Source of the DNA: SAR324 cluster bacterium
GTDB taxonomy: Bacteria; SAR324; NAC60-12
Length of the DNA stretch: 64,000 nt
NCBI GenBank assembly: GCA_028281495.1
Contig: JANQJU010000057.1
Location: forward strand, 62,001-126,000
Direction of reading: 5' to 3'
The notes under the pieces were generated by a model that saw only the letters and a program-made list of their open reading frames with translations, ran no database searches and was not told the origin of the DNA. The position numbers and the translations under genes were made by a program. Of the stretch, positions 15,077-22,996 are shown piece after piece. The first letter of the stretch is position 1. Every line of letters begins with the position of its first letter.

Positions 15077-16877
15077 GCTCTTTCAATGTTTGTGTTTTTT
15101 TCAGATTTAAAAAATTTCGACGCCACTCCCCAACCCAATTCGGTGAGGTGTAGGCAAATCGACGACAGAATTCATTTTTGGCTTTTTGTACTTTCGGCTG
15201 TTGCCACCAAGCCAATGGATTTGAAAAGATTTCATTGATCAATGCCGCCGCCGATTCAGGAGTATCATGCATGATCCCTGCTTCACGGAGTTGCTCAAAA
15301 TAAGGCTCCGCGGCTGGGCGAATTTCCCAATAATGGGGATCCCAAAAAATGATTGTGGGATAATTGGCGTTGAATGTTTCTAAATAAGTGGTCGCGTTGT
15401 AGGTTGCAATGCACAAGCGGCTTTCTTTGAGCTGGTCACTTAAGGAAAGTTTTCCCGTATAAATTTCCAAATCAGAACTAAAACTGCGACAACGTGCTGT
15501 TTCTTCCAAACCATAATCCCAACCCACGGGCTTCAATCGAACGATCAATTGTTTATGCAGATCGGGGGAAACCGATTGGATAAAGCGCTCTTGGTCTGAC
15601 CAATACTTTAAGATTTGGGAAGAAGTGGGTGCACTATACAACCAATACGAATAACGAGGCAAAGTCCACATCACCCACACCGCTTTCCCTGTAGGATTCG
15701 GACTCATCCGCCACTGTTCATGAGAAATCTTGCTACCTGGAAGAGGAACTGCTTTCGACTGTTTCGGGTCAGTCCATCCCCAACTAAGAAAGCGATCACA
15801 GATCCGAAACTCATGGTCTTCCATCGCATGCCATCTCGCGGTTCCATACAAACCTCCATGCTGATTCACTAGCAGTTTGCTGCCGTTCTCCAACTGTTTC
15901 GCCAACCAACCTTTGAAAGGATCAATGGCATAGACCATTGCTGAGCAAATAAACTTAGTTTGTTGAGGCAATTTCCATTGAGCAATCTGATCGCAGAAGT
16001 GAGAATACCCTTCCAGGTAGAGTATCGGAAGATGCCAAGGAATCACCTGAGCTAAAAACCGTTCAACGGGCAAGGTTCCTAGTTCGAGTCGGATGCTCTT
16101 TCGTAATGCCAAATCCGGTGGAGGTACCGGAATTTCCACGTTTTTCAATTCATATTGAAACGGAATCTGCCCCAACATCCATTGCAGTCGCCATTCCTCT
16201 TTGGGGGGGATATGGCTATCGAGAAAAACGTAGTCAATAGGAAACCAACGAACCAAGCGGAGCCTCATCCGATAGGCCCATCGCTTGATTTGCTGTTTCC
16301 ATGTCACGGGGGGAGGATTTTTTTGTGCTGCAAAATCCGCAGCTTTTGCGGTACGGACCGGGACACGCCCTGGAATCTTTTCACAAGGAATATCGCCGAA
16401 AAATTGAATGATCTTTCCAAACAAATAATGATTAAATTCATCGGAGGTCATGAATCGGGCCGCATGCCCCATATTTTTAGGGATGAACTCTTCTTCGTTA
16501 AAATCCAACAGCAGCGTATTGGTGACAGCATACTTTCCCCGTACGGTTTGGATCGATTCCACACGATCAAAGATAGTGCTGACATAGTAGTTCAACCAGG
16601 GGCCGATCAAAACACGCCAATACTTCAACGAATAATCCAGCCCGTGAATGCGGTTCAGACAAGCGGCCAGTTCTTCCAAACATCGCTCATACAGAGCTTG
16701 AACCGTGTGATAATCTTGCTGGAGTTTGCCACGATCATCCCAATGGTAGGGCACCGTTTCATGATTCAATGCAGACCAAGCTTCCTGTTGCGAATACAGC
16801 TTGCTCCATTCGCCTAAAAACAGAACTTTTTCTCCTTGGCCCCAGGTTTCCCGAAAAGGTGTGGTGACTAACAGCAT
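15066..16877 (-). CDS. LIC12162-family putative transferase
   Basis: A 603-residue protein resembling the LIC12162 family (named from Leptospira O-antigen clusters). The N-terminus has LVTTPFRETWGQGEKVLFLGEWSKLY and VPYHWDDRGKLQQDY, and the family core includes QLKESRLCIATYNATTYLETFNANYPTIIFWDPHYWEIR (about 505-543), probably the nucleotide-sugar or lipid-carrier-facing half. Known only as a putative transferase of surface-glycan clusters, often with nonulosonate genes. It starts one base after the SDR stop, so it is co-translated. It ends the upstream operon and its last codons overlap the pse promoter. Confidence 0.85.
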   Translation of the reverse strand: MLLVTTPFRETWGQGEKVLFLGEWSKLYSQQEAWSALNHETVPYHWDDRGKLQQDYHTVQALYERCLEELAACLNRIHGLDYSLKYWRVLIGPWLNYYVSTIFDRVESIQTVRGKYAVTNTLLLDFNEEEFIPKNMGHAARFMTSDEFNHYLFGKIIQFFGDIPCEKIPGRVPVRTAKAADFAAQKNPPPVTWKQQIKRWAYRMRLRLVRWFPIDYVFLDSHIPPKEEWRLQWMLGQIPFQYELKNVEIPVPPPDLALRKSIRLELGTLPVERFLAQVIPWHLPILYLEGYSHFCDQIAQWKLPQQTKFICSAMVYAIDPFKGWLAKQLENGSKLLVNQHGGLYGTARWHAMEDHEFRICDRFLSWGWTDPKQSKAVPLPGSKISHEQWRMSPNPTGKAVWVMWTLPRYSYWLYSAPTSSQILKYWSDQERFIQSVSPDLHKQLIVRLKPVGWDYGLEETARCRSFSSDLEIYTGKLSLSDQLKESRLCIATYNATTYLETFNANYPTIIFWDPHYWEIRPAAEPYFEQLREAGIMHDTPESAAALINEIFSNPLAWWQQPKVQKAKNEFCRRFAYTSPNWVGEWRRNFLNLKKTQTLKELEG

Positions 16878-17696
16878 CTACCAAACGCTCCTTCCTCCGT
16901 CGATGCTCAAAACCGCACCATTCATGTAGCTGGAAGCTTCACTTGCTAAAAAGACAATCAGTCCTTTGTACTCATCCTGCCTTGCCATACGTCCCAAAGG
17001 AATCAGCTTTGTGACTTTTTGTACAAAATTTTCATCTTGCCCGGCATAAACACCGCCGGGGCAAATCGCATTGCATCGCACCCGTTTTTCTGCCCAATAG
17101 GTTGCCACATACCGAGTTAACCCAATCAATCCTGTTTTTACTACCGAGTAAGTCACTGGTTTCACGGGCTGTTCCTCTTCTGGCACACCTTCTTTGCGAT
17201 AAAGCCGTTGGTCGGGAGCAATCAATCCCAAGTCGGAAGCAATGTTAATGATCGAACCGCCCTCAGGATTCTGTGAAATCGTAGGTCCCAAATGTTTCAC
17301 ACAAAGGAACGCTCCTGTGATTCCAACCGCCATATCTTGGTTCCACTGTTCCAGCCCCAACTGTTCCAAACGAGTCGAGCCTTGGACCTGTCCTTCTGCA
17401 CTCACTTTGGGATTATTTGCTGCATTATTAATGAGTCCATCAATTTTTCCAAATCGCTGCAACAATCCTTCTTTGGCCTGTTCGATTTGATCCTCTTGCG
17501 TGATATCGACAGCCGCCCCTACCGCGTCGACTCCATACTCTTTGGCAATGCGAGCGGCCATTTCTTCCGCTTTTTTTGCGTCCAAATCCCAAAGCACAGG
17601 GATCGCCCCAAATTCAGCAACCGCTTCTGCATGTTTGGGTCCCAGCAATCCCGTGCCCCCTGTAATGACAATGACTTTGTTAGTTAAATCAAACAT
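16878..17696 (-). CDS. Short-chain dehydrogenase/reductase, PtmA-like
   Basis: A 272-residue classical SDR. The NAD(P)-binding ITGGTGLLGPKHAEA (11-25), NNAANNP, IINIASDLG (catalytic Ser region), YSVVKTGLIGLTRY (Tyr-x3-Lys) and CPGGVYAGQ are all present. It resembles PtmA-type SDRs from Campylobacter flagellin-glycosylation loci, where the enzyme acts on the path to legionaminic-acid precursors. Here the neighbours are a NeuB-type synthase and a CMP-sugar synthetase, so a role in making the second nonulosonate or another dehydro-sugar is inferred. Substrate not identifiable from sequence. Confidence 0.85.
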   Translation of the reverse strand: MFDLTNKVIVITGGTGLLGPKHAEAVAEFGAIPVLWDLDAKKAEEMAARIAKEYGVDAVGAAVDITQEDQIEQAKEGLLQRFGKIDGLINNAANNPKVSAEGQVQGSTRLEQLGLEQWNQDMAVGITGAFLCVKHLGPTISQNPEGGSIINIASDLGLIAPDQRLYRKEGVPEEEQPVKPVTYSVVKTGLIGLTRYVATYWAEKRVRCNAICPGGVYAGQDENFVQKVTKLIPLGRMARQDEYKGLIVFLASEASSYMNGAVLSIDGGRSVW

Positions 17697-17718
17697 AGCA
17701 TAGACCTATTTTCGTGAG

Positions 17719-18654
17719 TTAAGACGCTTGTTTTGTCCGGTTATCGTGTACGAATCGACGTCGTTCTTTATATTTCTGAGCTTTTGCCTGGGACAACGAT
17801 ACTACTTGAATCCCCTGCTCTTGTGCCTGTTTCACAAAATCTTCTGGGTAATCTTCAGGAAACACTGAGCCGAGATAATCATTAAAAAACAATTCCTGAC
17901 CGTTCAGGTTTTCCTGTTCACTACGTTGGATGGAGTTTTGTAAAAAAGTTTCTACAAAATCAGGATGGCAGGCATCAAAATAAAATACATACTTCGTGTG
18001 TTCGGATGGGATTTGAGAGAGGTATACATTCTCAGGAGCCCATTGGGGTTGCCCGTCTTTTCCATTCGACCGCATCAAGCGGGGCCAAGTGGCTTTGTGT
18101 GGCAAACGGGAATCAAAAATCAATAAATCCCCTGCATGCAGTTTGGCAGGTTTGCCAATCCACTTTTGACCATATTCATTATACCGTTGCTTGATTTTAA
18201 AATTACGTTTCACATCTTGCGTAATGAGCGGGAATTTATGTCCTCCCGGTACCACATCAATGCCTCCACCATACTCATCGGTATTGTCTTGAAAATAGAC
18301 TCCTACCTTAATGAACCGGTACTTCGAATTCTGTAAATAAGCTTGATTGCCTTCTGAGTTAGAATCCACATGCCATCCACCATATTTGTTTTTTTGCACT
18401 TGGAAGTCGGAAAACATGGCATAGTTCGTTCCCAAGATTTGCTTGAGTGCCTGTACTAGGGCGGGCCGAAAGCTCAGGGAATAGATTTTCTGACAAGCCA
18501 AAACCTCAGAAGGATCGAGCATCCGCTTTTTCGAAGAAAGATGTTTCGTCATCTCATCAAACAATTGACGGTATTCTTTCACTTCGACAGGCGACAAAAA
18601 AGAACGCAATATCGTAAATCCGGTCCAGCTAAATCGATTGATGCCTTTGAACAT
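17719..18654 (-). CDS. Phytanoyl-CoA dioxygenase (PhyH) family oxygenase
   Basis: A 311-residue Fe(II)/2-oxoglutarate oxygenase-like protein. The facial triad is visible as GGWHVDSNSEG (His, Asp) and DSRLPHKAT (His), with a downstream Arg for 2-oxoglutarate. Between them is YFQDNTDEYGGGIDVVPGGHKFP, the usual PhyH core. PhyH proteins hydroxylate small organic substrates; in glycan clusters they may oxidise a sugar or a lipid, which is inference here. It lies between a methyltransferase gene (11-bp gap) and the SDR (22-bp gap). Confidence 0.85.
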   Translation of the reverse strand: MFKGINRFSWTGFTILRSFLSPVEVKEYRQLFDEMTKHLSSKKRMLDPSEVLACQKIYSLSFRPALVQALKQILGTNYAMFSDFQVQKNKYGGWHVDSNSEGNQAYLQNSKYRFIKVGVYFQDNTDEYGGGIDVVPGGHKFPLITQDVKRNFKIKQRYNEYGQKWIGKPAKLHAGDLLIFDSRLPHKATWPRLMRSNGKDGQPQWAPENVYLSQIPSEHTKYVFYFDACHPDFVETFLQNSIQRSEQENLNGQELFFNDYLGSVFPEDYPEDFVKQAQEQGIQVVSLSQAKAQKYKERRRFVHDNRTKQAS

Positions 18655-18665
18655 AATCCCTTTAT

Positions 18666-19448
18666 TTATGAAAGTGAGGAAGAAGGTTTACTGATCTTGT
18701 AAGCGACAGCAGCTCCGGTGGCATCACTGGTATTGAACGATTTGACTGCTTTTCGAAACCAATCCAGAAAGTCATCCACGCCTGAGTTGTCTAACCCGGC
18801 ATCTCGTAAAGCATTTCGCAAACGTTTGTTGAAGTCGATAATCGTTCGCTCTCCTGCTCCCCAATCTTGGTAAGTCGAACGATATTCAAGAGCGTAATCA
18901 TGCTTTTCACAGAACTCTTCAAAATCAAACGGACATAAGAAATGTAGATCAGTGAGAGACATCGGCACTTTGAGCAAATGGTGTAATGCCATCCAAACAT
19001 ACCCACGCGGATTGATAAATGACGGGCAAACATTCACAACCAAACCTTCAGGTTTGAGAAAAGTTTCCATAACATGATGCAATTCTTCAAAGGGATGATC
19101 GAAGTGCTCTAACACGCCATCTAATACAACCACATCGTATTGCCCCTCAACCTCTCGATAGTCCTGGCAAAGAAAGTTCACGTTTGGGATATTAAATGTG
19201 CTTTTTGCAATTCGAATGGATTCGCTACTGAAATCCACCGCATCCACTCGATTGACTCCTGCAAAACTCAACATTGCAGCCAATCGCCCTTCCCCGCAGC
19301 CGATTTCCAAAACGTCCAATCCTCCCCATTCTGGTATCATTTCCGTGATCAGCTTCATTTGAGGAAAAGAACTGAATGAAAAAAATGTTTTGTAAGCATC
19401 ACTGGCATAAATTTCGTCATACTTTGCTTTAAGATCCTGATTTTTCAT
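18666..19448 (-). CDS. Class I SAM-dependent methyltransferase
   Basis: A 260-residue methyltransferase with motif I VLEIGCGEGRLAAML (about 45-59), an acidic residue after strand 2 (VDAVDFS), DVVVLDGVLEHFDHP and LKPEGLVVNVCPS. The motif order is that of the UbiE/Coq5-like methyltransferase_11/12 group. Substrate unknown; likely a sugar or glycan modification because it sits between the CMP-sugar synthetase (72-bp gap) and the PhyH oxygenase in the same operon. Confidence 0.85.
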   Translation of the reverse strand: MKNQDLKAKYDEIYASDAYKTFFSFSSFPQMKLITEMIPEWGGLDVLEIGCGEGRLAAMLSFAGVNRVDAVDFSSESIRIAKSTFNIPNVNFLCQDYREVEGQYDVVVLDGVLEHFDHPFEELHHVMETFLKPEGLVVNVCPSFINPRGYVWMALHHLLKVPMSLTDLHFLCPFDFEEFCEKHDYALEYRSTYQDWGAGERTIIDFNKRLRNALRDAGLDNSGVDDFLDWFRKAVKSFNTSDATGAAVAYKISKPSSSLS

Positions 19449-19520
19449 AACGTTTTCCGCTAGTAAAAGTGACAGTCCATGTTGGTGTTAATCGATGAAG
19501 ACAGTTTTGCAGTCCTTAAA

Positions 19521-20258
19521 CTAAGCAAAATTGTCCTCTAAATGTTGTAGGAGAGGTCGAAATCGAGGGTCTCTCAGGTAAAATTCCGCTTTTTGAAAAT
19601 CTTCCAAGTAATCGATTTCGGGTACAAATTCGGTCTTGTAGCCCAGCATCCGGTCGCCGTGTAAAACATTTCCATCAATCGTGCTGCTTTTCACAACGTC
19701 TACTTGCCCGTTCGGCAGATAAGTTTCTGGAAGCTCTTGACGAGGCAGGTTGTAATATTCCACGCGCGGGTCATCTGGAAAAAACCCTCTCAAATACGGC
19801 CCCTCCATGTGGAATAGTTTGTGAGGAGCCACCGATGTTAGAGTTACAGACCTCAGTGCCGTCGCTTGTGGGGTATCGACTATGGCTTGTATGGCTTGGT
19901 CCATTATTTTAATTTCACGAAGGGGAGACGTCGGTCGCAGATGAACCATATAATCGGGCACAGGCTTCTGATGTTCTCGGCAAAAACTCAAATAGTGCTG
20001 AAAGAACTCCAGATCCGTCGAATGGTCTTGGGAAATTTCTGCTGGCCTTAAAAAAGGAACGTTGGCTCCGTAACCCCGGCTGACTTCGGCGATTTCCTCA
20101 CCATCTGTGGTCACCACCACCTCGGTGATTAACGATGACAACTTCGCCGCTGCAATCGAATATGCGAGTAGTGGATGCTTGCCAAGCAATTGGAGATTTT
20201 TCTTTGAAATAGATTTGGAATTTTGCCGGGCAGGCACGATAGCAACAATGCGTGTCAT
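19521..20258 (-). CDS. CMP-nonulosonate synthetase (NeuA/PseF family)
   Basis: Activates a nonulosonic acid with CTP. The product begins MTRIVAIVPARQNSKSISKKN, the nucleotide-binding motif of acylneuraminate cytidylyltransferases, then has VTTDGEEIA, HLRPTSPLRE and PNGQVDVV, and ends ETEFVPEIDYLEDF-like (KTEFVPEIDYLEDFQKAE), which carries metal-binding acids. About 245 residues, typical. The frame can be read 5 codons further upstream, but the ATG at 20258 makes an ATGA overlap with the stop of the synthase fusion and is chosen. It may serve the fused synthase upstream and perhaps also the pse pathway. Confidence 0.9.
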   Translation of the reverse strand: MTRIVAIVPARQNSKSISKKNLQLLGKHPLLAYSIAAAKLSSLITEVVVTTDGEEIAEVSRGYGANVPFLRPAEISQDHSTDLEFFQHYLSFCREHQKPVPDYMVHLRPTSPLREIKIMDQAIQAIVDTPQATALRSVTLTSVAPHKLFHMEGPYLRGFFPDDPRVEYYNLPRQELPETYLPNGQVDVVKSSTIDGNVLHGDRMLGYKTEFVPEIDYLEDFQKAEFYLRDPRFRPLLQHLEDNFA

Positions 20259-21994
20259 TGGTTTGCCCCCCATGCTTGGAGTTTCGGACGAATCCAGTCG
20301 AGTTGCTGCTGAAAAATTTGTAACCCCTCGTCGTCTCGATAAACTTCCAGAGTAAAAGGCCCTTGGTAATCCGTTTTGCTTAAGGCTTGGAAGAAAGCAT
20401 CAAAATCCGTATCACCAGTTCCCAACACCGTCGACCCCCCTCCACGGGTACGATCTTTAATGTGGATTCCTGTAATTTTTGAACCATAGGTCGCCAACTC
20501 TTCGGCCGGATCGAAGCCCAAGGCAGCACTGTTGCCGGTGTCATAATTCACAGTGACTTGTGGAGAGTCGAATTGATTCAGAAGCGCCAGAAATTCGCGT
20601 GGGGCTAAGTCTGTTTCTAAGGCAAGATGGATCTGGTATTCTTTAGCCCAATCTAATGCAGGTTGGAGTCGGTTGACAAAACGCTCACGTGCTGGGACAT
20701 CCATTGAAGCTTCGTCTAAGCATGGAATGAGTATGTTCGTCACTCCTAATTGGGCACAGTGCTCCATCAATTGACGAAGTACATTGAGGCTTTGCTCTAC
20801 AGTCTGATTGTTTTCTGAGTGAAAAGGCGCATCCATGAAACAATTGGCACATACCGTTCGGACACTCACCCCACTTTGTTGAGATACTGTTTGAATCTCC
20901 GCAATTCCACTTTTGCTCATGAGTGGATTGACTTCCAGGCTATTGGTATCCAAAACAAATTCAATCAGATCCAATTTTAATTCAGCAGCAAGATCGAATT
21001 CTTTTTGCCAATACCCCACTGGATGCGCATGATAAAGCCCTTGATACTTTGGTAGCAATCGTCCTTGCATTACGCCGATTTGATGGGATTTGTTTTTTGC
21101 TTTCTCACTTCGTGATCCTGAAGCATGTGAGGCCTTTTCTCGATAAGCCGTAGCAAGCCCAGAATTGATATGGGCACGAAGCTTTTTTGCGATAGGCACT
21201 TCCTTGTCTAACATGCCAACTTTTCCGTCCCCCATTGCAAGTTCGATTTTCCGAATCGCTCCAACGAGTTGACGCAATCCCGAAGGTTCGACCGAAGCCG
21301 ACTGATCGGATCCATACATAGCTCGATTGAGGGTGATATGGCGTTCCAATGAGGTGATCCCCAATGCTGCGGCGGCATAAGAAACGGCCAAACCCGATTC
21401 ATGCCCGCTATACCCCACTTTGCATTGATACCGCTCTCGTAAAGTATGAATGCAGTTCAAATTGGCATCCGAATCTTCCATTGGGTAGGTAGAAATACAG
21501 TGCATCAACTCAAACGGGCAGTCGGCTTCTTGGAAAATCGATACTGCTTTGTCAATATCTGCCAACTCACACATGCCTGTGGAAATAAAGGTATATTTTT
21601 TTCGGGAAGCTGAAGCCCGTAAGAATTCTTGATCCACAATCATGGCAGACGCGATCTTTTGATACTTCAGATTGAATTGATCGAGAAATTTTAAACTTTC
21701 CATATCCCACGCGGAAGCAAACCATTCGATGTCTACCTCTTTGCAGTATCGATCAATTTCTTGGTACTCGGCGAGACCAAATTCCAGGCCTTCTTTTTGT
21801 TCGCGCTGTGTGGTGCCCCACGGACTCTCTCTAGGTGAATCCAGGACCTCTTGGGAGTACACTAAATCAATTGTACGTTTTTGGAACTTGACTGCGTCAC
21901 ATCCAGCCTCTTTTGAAATTTTTATCAAATCTTTCGCAATCCCTAGATCCCCATTGTGATTGATCCCGATTTCAGCGGTGATAAAAATTGCCAT
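20255..21994 (-). CDS. NeuB-type synthase fused to TIM-barrel sugar isomerase/epimerase
   Basis: A 579-residue two-domain enzyme. Residues 1-280 are a nonulosonate synthase barrel: FITAEIGINHNGD, GCDAVKFQKR, YSGHESGLA and ERHITLNR. The usual C-terminal SAF domain is missing. After a polar linker (about 281-302, rich in Ser, Lys and Ala), residues 303-575 form a xylose-isomerase-like AP-endonuclease family 2 barrel (IGVMQGRLLP, LIEFVLDT, TVNYDTGNSAAL, GIHIKDR, FTLEVYRD) with metal-binding Glu, Asp and His. The second barrel may prepare or epimerise the synthase substrate. It lies between the KdsC-like phosphatase and the CMP-sugar synthetase. Confidence 0.9.
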   Translation of the reverse strand: MAIFITAEIGINHNGDLGIAKDLIKISKEAGCDAVKFQKRTIDLVYSQEVLDSPRESPWGTTQREQKEGLEFGLAEYQEIDRYCKEVDIEWFASAWDMESLKFLDQFNLKYQKIASAMIVDQEFLRASASRKKYTFISTGMCELADIDKAVSIFQEADCPFELMHCISTYPMEDSDANLNCIHTLRERYQCKVGYSGHESGLAVSYAAAALGITSLERHITLNRAMYGSDQSASVEPSGLRQLVGAIRKIELAMGDGKVGMLDKEVPIAKKLRAHINSGLATAYREKASHASGSRSEKAKNKSHQIGVMQGRLLPKYQGLYHAHPVGYWQKEFDLAAELKLDLIEFVLDTNSLEVNPLMSKSGIAEIQTVSQQSGVSVRTVCANCFMDAPFHSENNQTVEQSLNVLRQLMEHCAQLGVTNILIPCLDEASMDVPARERFVNRLQPALDWAKEYQIHLALETDLAPREFLALLNQFDSPQVTVNYDTGNSAALGFDPAEELATYGSKITGIHIKDRTRGGGSTVLGTGDTDFDAFFQALSKTDYQGPFTLEVYRDDEGLQIFQQQLDWIRPKLQAWGANQ

Positions 21995-22066
21995 AACTTG
22001 CCTCCTTTACGAAGTTGGTAATGAAAGTAACCCCTAGTTTGGATGGAGTTTCTCGAAAACGGAGTT

Positions 22067-22561
22067 TTACTTAAGAAACTCCAACATGTTGATTTCAAAA
22101 ACTTGTTCTACTAGCTCGCGAACAATGCCTTGCCCTCCATCTTTCTTGAGTGAAATCGTTGCCACTTCAAGAATCTGAGGATGGCTATCTGCCGGACATG
22201 CAGAAAAACCACAGAGTTGCATTGCCCCATAATCATTGAGATCGTTTCCAACAAAGAGCGTCTTGTCCAAATCAAATGATGCGTCTTGTGCCAAAGTCTG
22301 CAACGAATGCACTTTATTCTTAACCCCCTGATGTACCGGAACCTTTAATTTTTTCCCCCGTTGCATGACCACCGGATTCGTTTCAGTAGATAAGATGTAC
22401 AACTTCACTGAAGTTTTCCGAAGCACATCAAACCCCAAGCCATCTGAACGATTGCAGCAGACCGATTCGTTGCCTTGTTGATCCACCCAAACACGATTGT
22501 CAGTCAGGACACCATCGAAATCAAAGACAATCGCCTCTAGGGCTTTTATATCCAAAATCAA
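22067..22561 (-). CDS. KdsC-type HAD phosphatase
   Basis: A HAD-superfamily phosphatase of the KdsC type: IVFDFDGVLTDNRVWVD (nucleophile Asp and acid/base Asp), ILSTETNPVVMQRGKKL, and the C-terminal FVGNDLNDYGAMQLCGFSACPADSH with the metal-binding Asp pair. KdsC-like enzymes in nonulosonate clusters dephosphorylate a 9-phosphate product or a sugar-phosphate precursor. No ATG suits the family start. A GTG at 22666 would add 35 unrelated residues, while TTG codons at 22561 and 22555 give a normal N-terminus, so the start is uncertain. First gene of the upstream glycan operon, 72 bp before the synthase fusion. Confidence 0.8.
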   Translation of the reverse strand: MILDIKALEAIVFDFDGVLTDNRVWVDQQGNESVCCNRSDGLGFDVLRKTSVKLYILSTETNPVVMQRGKKLKVPVHQGVKNKVHSLQTLAQDASFDLDKTLFVGNDLNDYGAMQLCGFSACPADSHPQILEVATISLKKDGGQGIVRELVEQVFEINMLEFLK

Positions 22562-22690
22562 AACGTTATTTATGTGAGAGATGGTTGGAAAAACTGTAGG
22601 GGAAAAATGAGAGAAACACGTGGGTAGGACTTCATTAAAAACATCATGCCAATTGAAAAAAAACACGATTTCATTGAGCTAAAAATCAAG

Positions 22691-22734
22691 CGTTCAATAA
22701 TTGAACATTAAAAATATCCACTGCGAATCGTCAA
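22691..22734 (-). promoter_or_regulatory. Upstream glycan operon promoter with 17-bp operator, copy 3
   Basis: On the minus strand the -35 TTGACG (22729-22734) and the -10 TTTAAT (22707-22712) are separated by 16 bp. The near-perfect palindrome CGTTCAATAATTGAACA (22691-22707) starts on the last base of the -10 and covers the expected start site. The leader to the phosphatase gene would be roughly 140 nt. This is the same 17-mer pattern as at 561-577 and 15043-15059. Confidence 0.65.
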
Positions 22735-22996
22735 GTTTTTTTCTAAAGTCACTTAGGCTGAATCACTTGAATCAAAGTTAAAAAATTAAAATAAAAACGT
22801 TATTTTTTTTTATCTTCTTTTGTTTTCTCATTATCAATGATGTCCATTCCCACGAGGACTCTAGAAAATACTTGAAAACTTGTGAAGGTGGCTTAGGCTG
22901 TATTATTTCTAGTAAACCAGATAATAAAATATCTCGTTTGGTAATTTTATCCGAAAAACACCTTTCTCACCCAATTTACCCAAAGGATAAAAGATT
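22735..22996 (+). other. AT-rich divergent intergenic region before the hybrid kinase
   Basis: No gene is visible. The stretch is AT-rich and contains two copies of CTTAGGCTG (22752-22760 and 22892-22900), 140 bp apart. The kinase gene's ribosome-binding site AAAGGAT lies just before its ATG at 22997. No LytTR-type TGCGGTAAC motif is found on this side of the kinase. Confidence 0.5.

Noticed and set aside
16155..16817. A 220-codon open frame on the plus strand antisense to the LIC12162-type gene
   Set aside because: Opposite conserved coding sequence, no recognisable domain or start signal.
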